DNA of 64,000 nucleotides from Raineyella sp034933565 (GCF_034933565.1 NZ_JAYFNG010000008.1:35030-99029), one strand, 5' to 3'. Positions 52,544 to 62,087 are shown, counted from the first letter of the stretch. The notes: generated by a model not told the origin, from the letters alone. Numbers and translations are program-made.

Positions 52544-54339
52544 CTGGCCCCTCGGTGCCCGGACCCTCACTGCCCGGCCCCTCGGCACCCGGGCCCGCAC
52601 TGCCCGGGCCCTCGGCATCCGGACCGGTCGGGCCTCGCCCCGGGCACCCCGTGCTGGAGCGTCCCCATCCGCTCACGCCGCTGGTGCGTGGCTGGATCGT
52701 CCTCGTCGCCGGCGTCTACGCGTATTTCCGCGACAGCTTCAACGGCAGCTCCGGTGGCCGTGGCATGCCGGGCTGGGTGATCGGCGCGATCATCCTCGCC
52801 ATCGCCCTGGTCGCGATCCTCGTCGGATGGACCACCTGGTGGTTCACCCGCTTCGTCATCGACGAACACGAGGTGCGGGTCGAGACCGGCTGGCTGCGTC
52901 GCCGCTCCCGGCGCGTCGCGTTCGAACGCATCCAGTCCGTCGACGTGGACCAGCCGCTGGTCGCCCGGCTCGTCGGCCTGGCCGAGCTCCGGATCGAGGC
53001 CGGCGCCGGCGAGGCCGCCACCCGGCTGCGCTACCTCTCCCGCGGCCGGGCGTACGACCTGCGCGACTACCTGCTGCGCCGCGCCGTGGGCGAGCGCACC
53101 TCCGTCGCCGCCGTCGGGCTCCAGCCGCGCCCCGGGGTCCTGGTCGATGCGTCGGCGGCGGACCAGCTGCTGCTCACCATGGAGCCGGGCCGGATCATCG
53201 GCGCCTTCCTGCTGTCCTCCGAACTGTGGTGGTCGGTCGGCATCAGCGCCGTGATCGTCGCGGTCGGCTGGGTCGCCGGCGCGGGTGCATTCTCGCTGGC
53301 GGCCCTGCTGCCGCTCGCCTTCGGCTTCTTCTCGATGGTCAGCCGCCGGCTCAACCAGCAGTTCAACTTCCAGCTGTTGCGGACTCCGTCCGGGGGCCTG
53401 CGGGTCACCTCCGGGCTGACCCGGCTGATCTCCCAGACCCTGCCGATGGACCGCATCCAGGGCGTACGGATCCGCCAGCCGCTGCTGTGGCGGATCCCGG
53501 GGTGGTGGCAGGTCGACATCGACATGGTCGGTCTGTCCCGCGCCCGCAACAGCGAGGACAATGACCGGCGCGAGTCGACGGTGCTGCCCGCCGGCACCAG
53601 GGACGAACTGGCTTTCATCCTGCGCCAGGTGCTGCCCGGGATCGATCTCGACGCCGTGACGCTGCACAGGGTGCCGCGCCGGGTCCGGCTGATCCGCTGG
53701 GTCGACTCCCACACCCTGCGCTGGGGCGCCAGCCCGGATGTCACCATCGCCGACCATGGCGTGTTCGTGCGCCGCGGGGCGATCGTGCCGTTGCGGAAGT
53801 TCCAGTCCGTCCGGATCACCCAGGGGCTCCTGCAACGGGCGCTCGGGGTGGCAAGTGTGCACGTCGACACCACTCCCGGCCCGGTGCACCTGGTCGCGCG
53901 CCATCTCCCGGCCGCCGAGGCCCGGACGTACGCCTCGACGCTGCTGTCCTGGGGCGCCCGGGCCAGGCGGGTCCAGGACGCCACGGTGGCGTCGTCCGCC
54001 TTCCCGGCACCGTCGTGGTCCTCGTCGCCGTCCCCGTCCGGGGCGCCGTCGGCGTCCTCCTCGTCCGGGCCTTGGTCGGCGCCGCTGGCCGGCTCGCCGT
54101 CTGTCTCCTTGCCCGACTCGCCGTCGGCGGCCTCGTCCGCGCCTCCGTCCCCGTCGGCGGCCTCGGCCGCGGCCCCGTCCCCGTCGGCGGCCTCGGCCGC
54201 TTCCCCGTCCCCGTCGGGGGCCCGGTCCGCTTCCCCGTCCCCGTCGGGGGCCCGGTCCGCTTCCCCGTCCCCCGAGGCAGCCGCTGACGGCCCGGACCAT
54301 CCGCCGGACACGGCGCCACCACAGCCACCCAGATCCTGA
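52540..54339 (+). CDS. YdbT-like protein with repeated PH domains and low-complexity tail
   Basis: A 599-residue membrane protein with at least four membrane segments and several bPH2 modules (WLRRRSRRVAFERIQSVDVDQPL near residue 120, LPMDRIQGVRIRQPLLWRI near 305, IVPLRKFQSVRITQGLLQRA near 415). The first 30 residues are a Pro/Gly/Ser repeat and the last 110 are a Ser/Pro/Ala repeat (units like SPSPSGARSA). It is the partner of the preceding PH gene, overlapping it by 4 nt. The tail may be a flexible surface or cytoplasmic extension. Confidence 0.85.
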   Translation: MTGPSVPGPSLPGPSAPGPALPGPSASGPVGPRPGHPVLERPHPLTPLVRGWIVLVAGVYAYFRDSFNGSSGGRGMPGWVIGAIILAIALVAILVGWTTWWFTRFVIDEHEVRVETGWLRRRSRRVAFERIQSVDVDQPLVARLVGLAELRIEAGAGEAATRLRYLSRGRAYDLRDYLLRRAVGERTSVAAVGLQPRPGVLVDASAADQLLLTMEPGRIIGAFLLSSELWWSVGISAVIVAVGWVAGAGAFSLAALLPLAFGFFSMVSRRLNQQFNFQLLRTPSGGLRVTSGLTRLISQTLPMDRIQGVRIRQPLLWRIPGWWQVDIDMVGLSRARNSEDNDRRESTVLPAGTRDELAFILRQVLPGIDLDAVTLHRVPRRVRLIRWVDSHTLRWGASPDVTIADHGVFVRRGAIVPLRKFQSVRITQGLLQRALGVASVHVDTTPGPVHLVARHLPAAEARTYASTLLSWGARARRVQDATVASSAFPAPSWSSSPSPSGAPSASSSSGPWSAPLAGSPSVSLPDSPSAASSAPPSPSAASAAAPSPSAASAASPSPSGARSASPSPSGARSASPSPEAAADGPDHPPDTAPPQPPRS

Positions 54340-54358
54340 CAGGCGGGCCCGCGCCTCG

Positions 54359-54364
54359 TACGCT
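54359..54364 (+). promoter_or_regulatory. -10 box of the polyphosphate glucokinase gene
   Basis: TACGCT is followed by 6 nt and the ATG at 54371; no ribosome site is seen, so the mRNA is probably leaderless. Confidence 0.45.
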
Positions 54365-54370
54365 CAGAAC

Positions 54371-55330
54371 ATGATTGCGCGACCAGTACTCGGCATCGAC
54401 ATCGGCGGTTCGGGGATCAAGGGCGCCCCCGTCGACCTCGAGCTCGGCGACTTCGCCACCGACCGGCTGAGGATCCCGACGCCGAAGAAGTCCACCCCCA
54501 AGAAGGTGGGCGCCGCGGTCGCCCAGATCGTGGCCCATTTCGCCGATCTCATCGGCGACGGGCCGGTAGGGATCACCATCCCCGCGGTCGTCACCCACGG
54601 GGTGACGCGGTCCGCGGCGAACATCGACAAGGCGTGGATCGGGTTCGAGGCCGAGAAGATGTTCGAGGACCTGCTCGGCCGCCGGGTCGTGGTCTTCAAC
54701 GACGCGGATGCCGCCGGGCTGGCCGAGACGCACTTCGGCGCCGCCAAGGACCACCCGGGTCTGGTCCTGCTCACGACCCTCGGCACCGGGATCGGCACTG
54801 CGTTGGTCCACCAGGGGGTGCTGATCCCGAACAGCGAGTTCGGCCACATCGAGATCGACGGCAAGGACGCCGAGTCCCAGGCCTCCTCCGGCGTCAAGGA
54901 CAAGCTGGGGCTGTCCTACAAGGAGTGGATCCCGCGGATCGAGCGCTATTTCCAGGTCGTCGAGGCCCTGCTCTGGCCCGACCTGATCGTCGTCGGTGGC
55001 GGGATCAGCCGGGACGCCGACAAGTTCCTCCCGAAGCTGAAGCTCAACACGGCGATCGTGCCCGCCGAGCTGCGCAACCGCGCCGGGATCATCGGGGCGG
55101 CCTGGATGGCCGCCCACCGCGAGGACCATGTCGTCGGCGAGCTCACCGTCGACGTCGCCACCGAGCGGGCGCTGCGCCATGCCGCGGAACGTACGGCCGC
55201 CGCGCTCACCGATGACTCGGACCAGATCCTCGTCTCCGGCGACGGCGGCCCGTCCGAATCCGAGCCCGGGCAGCCGACGCACTCTGCGGGCGACGGCCCC
55301 TCTGAACTGGAGTCTGCCGGGGAGGAGTGA
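54371..55330 (+). CDS. ppgK: polyphosphate glucokinase (ROK family)
   Basis: A 319-residue ROK kinase that phosphorylates glucose with polyphosphate or ATP. LGIDIGGSGIKGAPVDLE lies at the N-terminus, IPTPKKSTPKKV is the polyphosphate-kinase-specific loop, and LLTTLGTGIGTALVHQG and NSEFGHIEIDGK hold active-site residues. DLIVVGGGISRDADKFLP follows. The family is typical of actinobacteria. The last 50 residues are a Ser/Pro/Glu-rich tail. With pgi in the same region it feeds glycolysis. Confidence 0.95.
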   Translation: MIARPVLGIDIGGSGIKGAPVDLELGDFATDRLRIPTPKKSTPKKVGAAVAQIVAHFADLIGDGPVGITIPAVVTHGVTRSAANIDKAWIGFEAEKMFEDLLGRRVVVFNDADAAGLAETHFGAAKDHPGLVLLTTLGTGIGTALVHQGVLIPNSEFGHIEIDGKDAESQASSGVKDKLGLSYKEWIPRIERYFQVVEALLWPDLIVVGGGISRDADKFLPKLKLNTAIVPAELRNRAGIIGAAWMAAHREDHVVGELTVDVATERALRHAAERTAAALTDDSDQILVSGDGGPSESEPGQPTHSAGDGPSELESAGEE

Positions 55331-55948
55331 CCTGCGGGCGCCGCCCACGTCGGGCGGCCTCGATGCCGGGCTCCGTTGGCCCGAGAGACGTCATGCCGGG
55401 CCGGGCCCGGGGGCCGTCATGCTGGGCCCGGTGGCCCGGTGGACGTCAGGGAGAAGTGGCCTGCGTCGCCCGGCGGGCGGCCGTCAGGCCCGTGTCGGTG
55501 GTCGGGTTCCGTCTCGGTGATCTGGACCGGTCCCGGAGCCGGTCGGCCACCACCTCAAGTACGGCCAGCCGCTGCGCTCATCGCCAGCCGCCGCACCGTC
55601 ATGTGTCCGCCGCCTGCCGGCGTGCCGCGGACACATGAGACGGTAGCGGCTGCGTACGACCGCGGCAGTTTCCTTCGACACGTCCGTGTGCTCCGCCCGA
55701 CGCCCGTGTGCCCGACGCCCGACGCCCTTGTGCCCGACGCCCGTGTGCTCCGCCCGGCGCCCGTACGCTCCACCCCCGGACTTTCAGGAGCTCGATGTTT
55801 CTCCGGCGGAGGGTTCACCCATGGCCCGGTGTTGTCCGTCCGGCCGCAGTGTTGTCCGTCCGGCCGCGGTGTTGTCCATCTGCCCCGCGGTGTTGTCCGT
55901 CGCGCCGCCCGGCTCCGGAACTGCACCGCCGGCAGGTTCGCTTGAGTC
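55331..55948. other. 618-nt repeat-rich gap
   Basis: No gene is supported. It contains CCCGGTGGCCCGGTGG-like blocks near 55420-55440, about five GACGCCCGTGTG-like units at 55690-55770, and a 20-bp tandem array at 55829-55901. No terminator or promoter could be assigned with confidence. Confidence 0.6.
55829..55901. repeat. 20-bp tandem repeats, about 3.5 copies
   Basis: Units begin GTGTTGTCC; the first two (55829 and 55849) are almost identical (GTGTTGTCCGTCCGGCCGC then A or G), the third is diverged and the fourth is partial. Confidence 0.85.
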
Positions 55949-56896
55949 ATGGAGCGACCCGATTTCACTGTGCCCCTGATCCGTACGCGGCAGGGGATCC
56001 TCGCGTCCGGCATCGGCGACAACGAGATCCAGCGGGCCGTGAGGACCGGCACGCTCGTCAGGCTCCGGGCGGGTTGTTATGTCGACGGACCGTTGGACGA
56101 CAAGGACCTTCGTGCTTCGCTGGGGGCGAGGGTGGGGGCCGTGGGCGTCAGGCTCGGTGACAGTGGGGTCTTCAGCCATGCCACTGCGGCGGACCTCTGG
56201 GGGCTGCCCTTCCTGGGGGAGCCGCCGGACACCACTCATGTCACGGTTCCACGTACCGCTCACGGCGTTCGCCGGGCGAAGGTGCACCAGCACACCGGCA
56301 GTCTGGTGCCCGAGGAAATCGTGGCTCTCGGCGGGATCCGGCTCACCACGGTGCCCCGGACCCTGGTGGATGTCGCGCGTACCGAGGGGTTCCGGGCCGG
56401 TGTGGTGATGGCGGACTGCGCGCTTCGGCGGTGTCCGGATCCGGAGGGGCTCCGCCGGGCCATGGAGGCATCGATCCGCCGGCTGACGGGCGCGGTCGGG
56501 ATCGGGCAGGCACGTCGTGTGGCAGGGTTCGCGGTGGCCGAGGCGGAGAGCCCGGGCGAGAGCCTGAGCCGCGTCATCTTCAACGAACAGGGCGTTCCCG
56601 CTCCGCAGCTCCAGTTCCCCTTGGTCCTCAGGATGCCGGGAGGCTGGACGCAGCATTGCCGTACGGATTTCGCGTGGGAGCGGCAGCGGCTCGTCGGAGA
56701 GTTCGACGGGAAGGCCAAGTACGAGCGATACGTACGCCGGGGCGAGTCACCCGGCGATGTGGTCTTCCGGGAGAAACGTCGCGAGGATGCGCTCCGCGCC
56801 GCAGGGTGGAGAGTGTTGCGGTGGACCTGGGAGGAACTCGGCGACCCGGCGGCGCTGGGACGGCGGGTGAGAGATGCTCTGGCCGAGGACGGCTGA
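55949..56896 (+). CDS. AbiEi-like N-terminus with DUF559-type PDDEXK C-terminus
   Basis: A 315-residue protein. The N-terminal 90 residues look like the winged-helix part of AbiEi-type antitoxin proteins (GIGDNEIQRAVRTGTLVRLRAGCYV). The middle has the TTVPRTLVDVAR pattern of that group. The C-terminus looks like a DUF559/Vsr-type nuclease fold (RTDFAWERQRLVGEFDGKAKY, then EKRREDALRAAGWRVLRWTW), with Asp, Glu and Lys in nuclease-like spacing. No AbiEii toxin gene is adjacent. Such orphans are frequent in actinobacteria; function is unknown. It is flanked by two repeat-rich gaps. Confidence 0.78.
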   Translation: MERPDFTVPLIRTRQGILASGIGDNEIQRAVRTGTLVRLRAGCYVDGPLDDKDLRASLGARVGAVGVRLGDSGVFSHATAADLWGLPFLGEPPDTTHVTVPRTAHGVRRAKVHQHTGSLVPEEIVALGGIRLTTVPRTLVDVARTEGFRAGVVMADCALRRCPDPEGLRRAMEASIRRLTGAVGIGQARRVAGFAVAEAESPGESLSRVIFNEQGVPAPQLQFPLVLRMPGGWTQHCRTDFAWERQRLVGEFDGKAKYERYVRRGESPGDVVFREKRREDALRAAGWRVLRWTWEELGDPAALGRRVRDALAEDG

Positions 56897-57498
<602 letters not shown>

Positions 57499-59139
57499 TC
57501 ACATCCGCTCGAGGGCCTCGATCCCGAGCATGTCCAGACCGGTCGCCAGCACCGTACGGACGGCACGGCACAGGGCGAGACGCGAGTCCCGCACCTGGCC
57601 CTCGGACTTCAGGATCGGGCACTGCTGGTAGAAGGCCGAGTAGTGCTGGGCCAGCTCGTAGAGGTACGTGCAGAGCTTGTGCGGCTGGAGGGTCGCGGCG
57701 ACCTCGACCACGGCCTCCCCGAAGTGGGACAGCTGCAGGGCCAGTGCCTGCTCGGTCGGCTCATCGAGCACCGTCACCGCGGTGTCCGGTGCCAGGCCCT
57801 TGGCCGCGGCCTCGCGCATCACCGCGCAGGTGCGGGCGTGGGCGTACTGCAGGTACGGGCCGGTGTCGCCGGTGGTCTGGACCATCCGCTCGGCGTCGAA
57901 GACGTAGTCCTTGTTCAGCCCGTTGGAGAGGTCGGCGTACTTGATCGCGGCCAGGGCGATCGGCGGGGCGGCGATCTCCTCGGCCGCGTCCAGCAGCGAC
58001 GACAGAGTCACCGCCGACCCGTCGCGGGTCTTGAACGGCTTGCCGTCGGCGCCCAGCACCATCCCGAAGCCGATGTGCTCGGCGGACACCCGGTCCGGGA
58101 GCCAGCCGGCCCGGCGCGCCACCGCGAAGACCATCGCGAAGTGCTGGGCCTGGCGGGCGTCGGTGACGTACACGATCCGCTCGGCGCCCAGGTCGTCGAC
58201 GCGATGCCGGATGGCGGCCAGGTCGGTCGCGTCGTAGCCGAAGCCACCATCGCGCTTCTGCACGATCATCGGGGCGTCGAAGCCGTCGACCCACACCACC
58301 AGCGCACCGGCGTCCTCCACCGCCAGGCCCATCGCCTTGAGGTCGTCGACGACCCGGACCAGCGCCTCGTTGTACGTCGACTCGCCGGCCAGATCGTCGT
58401 CGGTGAGCAGGATGTCCATCCGCCGGTAGGTGGCGTTGAAGCCGGCCAGCGACACGTCGATCAGCTGCTGCCAGATCGTCCGGGTCTGCTCATCACCGGA
58501 CTGCAGGGCCACCACCCGGCGCCGGGCCCGGTCGGCGAACTCCTCGTCGGCCTTGAAATGCGCCGCGGCCCGCTTGTACAGCGCCTCGGCGCCGGCCAGA
58601 TCGAGGGTGTTCGCGTCGATGCCCTCCTCGAGGATCTGCTCGACGAGCTGGCCGAACTGGGTGCCCCAGTCGCCGATGTGGTTCTGCCGGATCACCTCGG
58701 ACCCGGTCGCCCCCAGCACCCGCGAGAAGCAGTCACCGATGATGGTCGAGCGCAGATGGCCGACGTGCATCTGCTTGGCCACGTTGGGGGAGGAGTAGTC
58801 GATCACCGTACGACGCGGGTGCGGGTCCTGCGGCACGCCGTGGTGCGGGTCGGTGATCAGGGAGTTGGCCGCCGCGGCGAGGACGGAGTTCTTCAGCCGG
58901 ATGTTGATGAAGCCCGGCCCGGCGATCTCCAGCGGCTCGCACAGGTCGTCGATCCGGATCTCCTCGACGATCCGCTGGGCGATGTCGCGCGGCTTACGGC
59001 CCTCCTGCTTCGCCAGCCTCATCGCCACGTTGCACTGGAAGTGGCCGAACTGGGGCTTGGTGGCGGGGCGCAGTTCCGGGTCGGCACCGCCGGTCACCGC
59101 CGCGAACCGCTCACTCAACGTGGCTACAAGGGAGGACAT
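57499..59139 (-). CDS. argS: arginyl-tRNA synthetase
   Basis: A 546-residue class I synthetase that charges tRNA-Arg. The N-terminal Add-1 domain is followed by SSPNVAKQMHVGHLRSTIIGD near residue 118 with the HVGH (HIGH) motif. The KMSK position reads GKPFKTRDG near residue 365, a variation usual in ArgS. The anticodon-binding domain ends with GLDMLGIEALERM. The ATG at 59139 is preferred because GGGAG lies 10 nt upstream; an ATG at 59148 is too close to it. Confidence 0.95.
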   Translation of the reverse strand: MSSLVATLSERFAAVTGGADPELRPATKPQFGHFQCNVAMRLAKQEGRKPRDIAQRIVEEIRIDDLCEPLEIAGPGFINIRLKNSVLAAAANSLITDPHHGVPQDPHPRRTVIDYSSPNVAKQMHVGHLRSTIIGDCFSRVLGATGSEVIRQNHIGDWGTQFGQLVEQILEEGIDANTLDLAGAEALYKRAAAHFKADEEFADRARRRVVALQSGDEQTRTIWQQLIDVSLAGFNATYRRMDILLTDDDLAGESTYNEALVRVVDDLKAMGLAVEDAGALVVWVDGFDAPMIVQKRDGGFGYDATDLAAIRHRVDDLGAERIVYVTDARQAQHFAMVFAVARRAGWLPDRVSAEHIGFGMVLGADGKPFKTRDGSAVTLSSLLDAAEEIAAPPIALAAIKYADLSNGLNKDYVFDAERMVQTTGDTGPYLQYAHARTCAVMREAAAKGLAPDTAVTVLDEPTEQALALQLSHFGEAVVEVAATLQPHKLCTYLYELAQHYSAFYQQCPILKSEGQVRDSRLALCRAVRTVLATGLDMLGIEALERM

Positions 59140-59162
59140 GGCCGCCATTCTCCCACGACCGG

Positions 59163-59230
59163 CGGTGGGGTCCGTCCGTACGGCTGTGGTGCGATGCGGT
59201 GGGGTCCGTCCGCGCGGCTGTGGTGCAATG
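59163..59230. repeat. 34-bp tandem duplication in the argS/YigZ promoter gap
   Basis: Copies at 59163-59196 and 59197-59230 match at 31 of 34 positions and begin CGGTGGGGTCCGTCCG. They fill the short divergent gap, so any promoter here has been duplicated. Confidence 0.9.
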
Positions 59231-59235
59231 CGGGG

Positions 59236-59874
59236 GTGACCGACCGCCTGACCATCCCCCGGGGACCTGCCATCGCCACCGAGCTCGAGGTGAAGCGGTC
59301 GCGGTTCATCACCTGGCTGGGGCGGGTCGACGACGAGGCAGCGGCCCGGCAGCTGCTCGCCGAGGCGCGCGACAGGTTCCCCGATGCGCGCCACCACTGC
59401 AGCGCCTGGGTCATCTCGGTGCCCGGTGCCCAGCCGCTGTGGCATTCGTCCGACGACGGTGAGCCCAGCGGCACCGCGGGCCGCCCGATGCTCGACGTCC
59501 TCGTCGGGTCGGGCCTGACCGACGTGGCCGCGGTGGTGGTGCGTTACTTCGGCGGGACCCTGCTCGGGACCGGCGGGCTGGTGCGGGCCTACTCCGACGC
59601 CGTCACCGCCGCGCTCGACCTCGCCCCCCGGGTGCGACTGGTCGAGTCCGCATTGTGGCGCGTCCTGCTGCCGCATGCCGAGGCGGGCCGGATCGAGTCC
59701 GACCTGCGCAGCCGTGGCGTGGTGGTCCATGACGTGGCGTACGTCGGCGACGGCGTACGCCTCACGCTGGCGGACAACGACCATGAGGCGCTGAGCGCGC
59801 TGCTCGCCGCGCTCACCCGCGGCGACGGGGTGCTCGAGCCGGCGGGGCGTACGGTCACCGAACGGCCGGGCTGA
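59236..59874 (+). CDS. YigZ/IMPACT family protein
   Basis: A 212-residue protein. The N-terminal UPF0029 (Impact) domain has VKRSRFITWLGRV, HHCSAWVIS, SDDGEPSGTAGRPMLDVL near residue 74 and VVVRYFGGTLLGTGGLVRAY near 97. The C-terminal part is a ferredoxin-like domain. Its precise activity is not known. The GTG at 59236 has no strong ribosome site; TGCAAT lies 6 nt upstream in the duplicated 34-bp unit. Confidence 0.93.
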   Translation: MTDRLTIPRGPAIATELEVKRSRFITWLGRVDDEAAARQLLAEARDRFPDARHHCSAWVISVPGAQPLWHSSDDGEPSGTAGRPMLDVLVGSGLTDVAAVVVRYFGGTLLGTGGLVRAYSDAVTAALDLAPRVRLVESALWRVLLPHAEAGRIESDLRSRGVVVHDVAYVGDGVRLTLADNDHEALSALLAALTRGDGVLEPAGRTVTERPG

Positions 59875-59941
59875 ACCCGGCCGGGCAGCACGAACCCGGC
59901 TAGGCTGAACCCAGACCGTACGGCGAGCACAAGGCCTCCGC

Positions 59942-60790
59942 ATGCAGATCCTGATCACGAACGACGACGGAATCGACGCTCCGGGGCTGGCTGCGATGGC
60001 GCGGGCGGCGGCGCGACGCGGGCACACGGTGCTCGTGGTGGCGCCGGACCACCCGTCCTCGGGAGTCAGCGCCGCCTTGGGCATGCGTACGCCCACCGAG
60101 TCGATCGTCATCCAGGAGGAGCACCCCGAGGGCATGCCCGCCGGGGTCCGCTGCCTGGTGGCCGAGGCCACGCCGGCGCAGATCGTCTACCTGGCCGTCC
60201 AGGGAGAGTACGGCGAGGTGCCGCGGATGGTGCTCAGCGGGATCAACAGCGGCGCCAACACCGGCCATGCGATCCTGCACTCCGGCACTGTGGGGGCCGC
60301 CCTCACCGCCGCGGTGCTGGGCATCCGGACGATGGCGGTGTCGCTCGCCGGCATCGCGCCGGCCCACTGGGATGCGGCCGAGGAGATCACCGTGCAGATG
60401 ATGGAGTGGCTCGAGTTCCAGTCCTGCGACGGCCGGGTGCTCAACCTCAACATCCCCGATGTGCCGCTCGACCGGCTGCGCGGGCTGCGGGCCGCGCCGC
60501 TGGCCTCCTTCGGGGAGCTCCAGGCCCCCGACATCGCCTTCCCGACGGCCGAGGCGCCCGACCTGCGCCGGGCCGCCCTCACGTACGAACCTGCGCTGGC
60601 CCGCGACGAGCCGGGCAGCGACCACTACCTGCTCGCCCGGGACTGGGCCACCGTCACCATGATCCGCGGCTTCACCGACGACTTCGCCGGAGTCACGCTG
60701 CCGTCCCTGGACCAGATCGATCCGGACCACGCGCAGGCACGTCGACTCGCCGTGGCCTCCCATGCCCCCTCAACCCCCTGGAGTGACTGA
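59942..60790 (+). CDS. surE: 5'/3'-nucleotidase SurE
   Basis: A 282-residue metal-dependent nucleotidase. It has ILITNDDGIDAPG at the N-terminus with the metal-binding Asp pair, VVAPDHPSSGVSAALG, and LSGINSGANTGHAILHSGTVGAA near residue 98. It ends 1 nt before the inositol-phosphatase-like gene. TAGGCT at 59901 is a possible -10 box. Confidence 0.94.
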   Translation: MQILITNDDGIDAPGLAAMARAAARRGHTVLVVAPDHPSSGVSAALGMRTPTESIVIQEEHPEGMPAGVRCLVAEATPAQIVYLAVQGEYGEVPRMVLSGINSGANTGHAILHSGTVGAALTAAVLGIRTMAVSLAGIAPAHWDAAEEITVQMMEWLEFQSCDGRVLNLNIPDVPLDRLRGLRAAPLASFGELQAPDIAFPTAEAPDLRRAALTYEPALARDEPGSDHYLLARDWATVTMIRGFTDDFAGVTLPSLDQIDPDHAQARRLAVASHAPSTPWSD

Positions 60791-60791
60791 C

Positions 60792-61625
60792 ATGACCCCC
60801 GCTGCCGTGACCGAGCTGCACCGTCTCGCCCTCGCTGTCGCCGAGGAGGGCGCGGTGATGGCCAAGCAGATGCGCGAGGCGGGTGTGGCCATCGCCGACC
60901 GCAAGTCCTCGGTCGCCGACATCGTCACCGAGGCCGACCGGGCCGTGGAGACCGCGATCCGCGACGCCCTCGCCCGGGCCCGGCCCCAGGACGGGTTCCT
61001 CGGTGAGGAGACCGACGAGGCCGGGTCGGCCTCGGGTCTCACCTGGGTGGTCGACCCGATCGACGGCACGGTCAACTACGCCTACGGCATCCCGGCCTGG
61101 GCGGTGTCGATCGCCGTCGTCGAGGGCGATCCCGACCCGGCGACCTGGACCGGTCTGGTCGGCGCGGTGATCAGCCCGATGGCGGGGGAGACCTGGGAGG
61201 CGTACCGGGGCGGCGGGGCCCGGCTCAACGGCCGTCGGCTGCACATCGCCAAGGAGACCGAGCTGGCGCGAACACTCGTCGGCACCGGTTTCGGCTATCT
61301 GCCGGAGCGCCGGGTGGCACAGGCCAAGGTCGTCACCCGACTGCTGGCGACCGTACGTGACATCCGCCGCGCCGGTGCCGCCAGCCTGGACATCTGCTCG
61401 GTCGCGGCGGAGCGGCTCGACGCCTATTACGAGGTGGGGCTGCACCCCTGGGACCTGGCCGGCGGCACGATCGTCGCCCTCGAGGCGGGAGCCCATGTGG
61501 CCGGCCTGCGGGGAGCAGGCCCGGGCGAGTCGTTCTACCTCGCCTGCAACCCGGTCATCGCCGGGCCGCTGGAGGACCTGCTGCTCGCCTCGGGAGCCGA
61601 ACCGCTCGCGCCCGCCGCGACGTGA
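60792..61625 (+). CDS. inositol monophosphatase family protein
   Basis: A 277-residue Mg-dependent phosphatase with FLGEETDEAG, VVDPIDGTVNYAYGIPAWAVSIA near residue 85 and HPWDLAGGTIVALEAG near 217, the three metal and substrate motifs. The substrate may be inositol 1-phosphate, histidinol phosphate or a nucleotide; the motifs do not separate these. GGAG precedes the ATG; a co-transcribed surE partner suggests phosphate-ester turnover. Confidence 0.92.
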   Translation: MTPAAVTELHRLALAVAEEGAVMAKQMREAGVAIADRKSSVADIVTEADRAVETAIRDALARARPQDGFLGEETDEAGSASGLTWVVDPIDGTVNYAYGIPAWAVSIAVVEGDPDPATWTGLVGAVISPMAGETWEAYRGGGARLNGRRLHIAKETELARTLVGTGFGYLPERRVAQAKVVTRLLATVRDIRRAGAASLDICSVAAERLDAYYEVGLHPWDLAGGTIVALEAGAHVAGLRGAGPGESFYLACNPVIAGPLEDLLLASGAEPLAPAAT

Positions 61626-61736
61626 CGCTGCCCGCGACATGACGCTGCCGGGACAGCTGAGGGGGTGGGACAGGCCGAACCGCGATCGTTCGAGACGTCG
61701 ATGACCGCTCGAGATGCAACCGACGCGAGAGGCTGC

Positions 61737-61742
61737 TAAGCT
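61737..61742 (+). promoter_or_regulatory. -10 box of the tRNA-Gly gene
   Basis: TAAGCT lies 14 nt before the first base of the mature tRNA, a typical distance for a tRNA promoter. Confidence 0.45.
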
Positions 61743-61756
61743 GCTTCAGCAGTTCC

Positions 61757-61830
61757 GCGGATGTAGTTTAATGGTAGAACATCAGCTTCCCAAGCTGAGA
61801 ACGCGGGTTCGATTCCCGTCATCCGCTCCA
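61757..61830 (+). tRNA. tRNA-Gly (anticodon CCC), CCA encoded
   Basis: The cloverleaf is clear: acceptor arms GCGGATG (61757) and CATCCGC, a D-arm with TGGTAGAAC, anticodon arm TCAGC-TTCCCAA-GCTGA giving anticodon CCC, T-arm with GGGTTCGATTCCC, discriminator T and an encoded CCA end. Confidence 0.95.
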
Positions 61831-61856
61831 CCGGCCTCGGCGTCCCGAGGCGCTCA

Positions 61857-61883
61857 GCCCCTGACGCTCCCGTCAGGGGCTTT
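61857..61883 (+). terminator. intrinsic terminator after tRNA-Gly
   Basis: GCCCCTGACG (61857) pairs perfectly with CGTCAGGGGC (61871) around a 4-nt loop and is followed by TTTCTG. Confidence 0.88.
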
Positions 61884-62059
61884 CTGCTGTTCCCATGGTC
61901 TGCCGTTCCCGTGGCCTGCTTGGTCCCCGGGGCTTTGCCTCCTGTGACCGGCTGCCCATCGTGAGTTCTCGCCTCCCATGGCGGCCCCGTGCCTGCGCAC
62001 CGGTGGCCCCTGCCCGTTCCGGTGCTCTCCGCGCCGTCGTCGACAGGGGGTTCCATTAG

Positions 62060-62080
62060 ATATATCAGTGATGTATATAT
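62060..62080. promoter_or_regulatory. AT-rich imperfect palindrome, probable MarR operator
   Basis: A 21-bp AT-rich element with ATATATCA on the left and TATATAT on the right ends 7 nt before the marR start. It is the most AT-rich stretch in the window and overlaps where the promoter must be, as expected for an autoregulated marR operator. Confidence 0.6.
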
Positions 62081-62087
62081 GTGAACC

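Noticed and set aside
57499..59139. ArgS inactive because KMSK is missing
   Set aside because: Arginyl-tRNA synthetases often lack canonical KMSK; the GKPFKTRDG segment is at the expected place.
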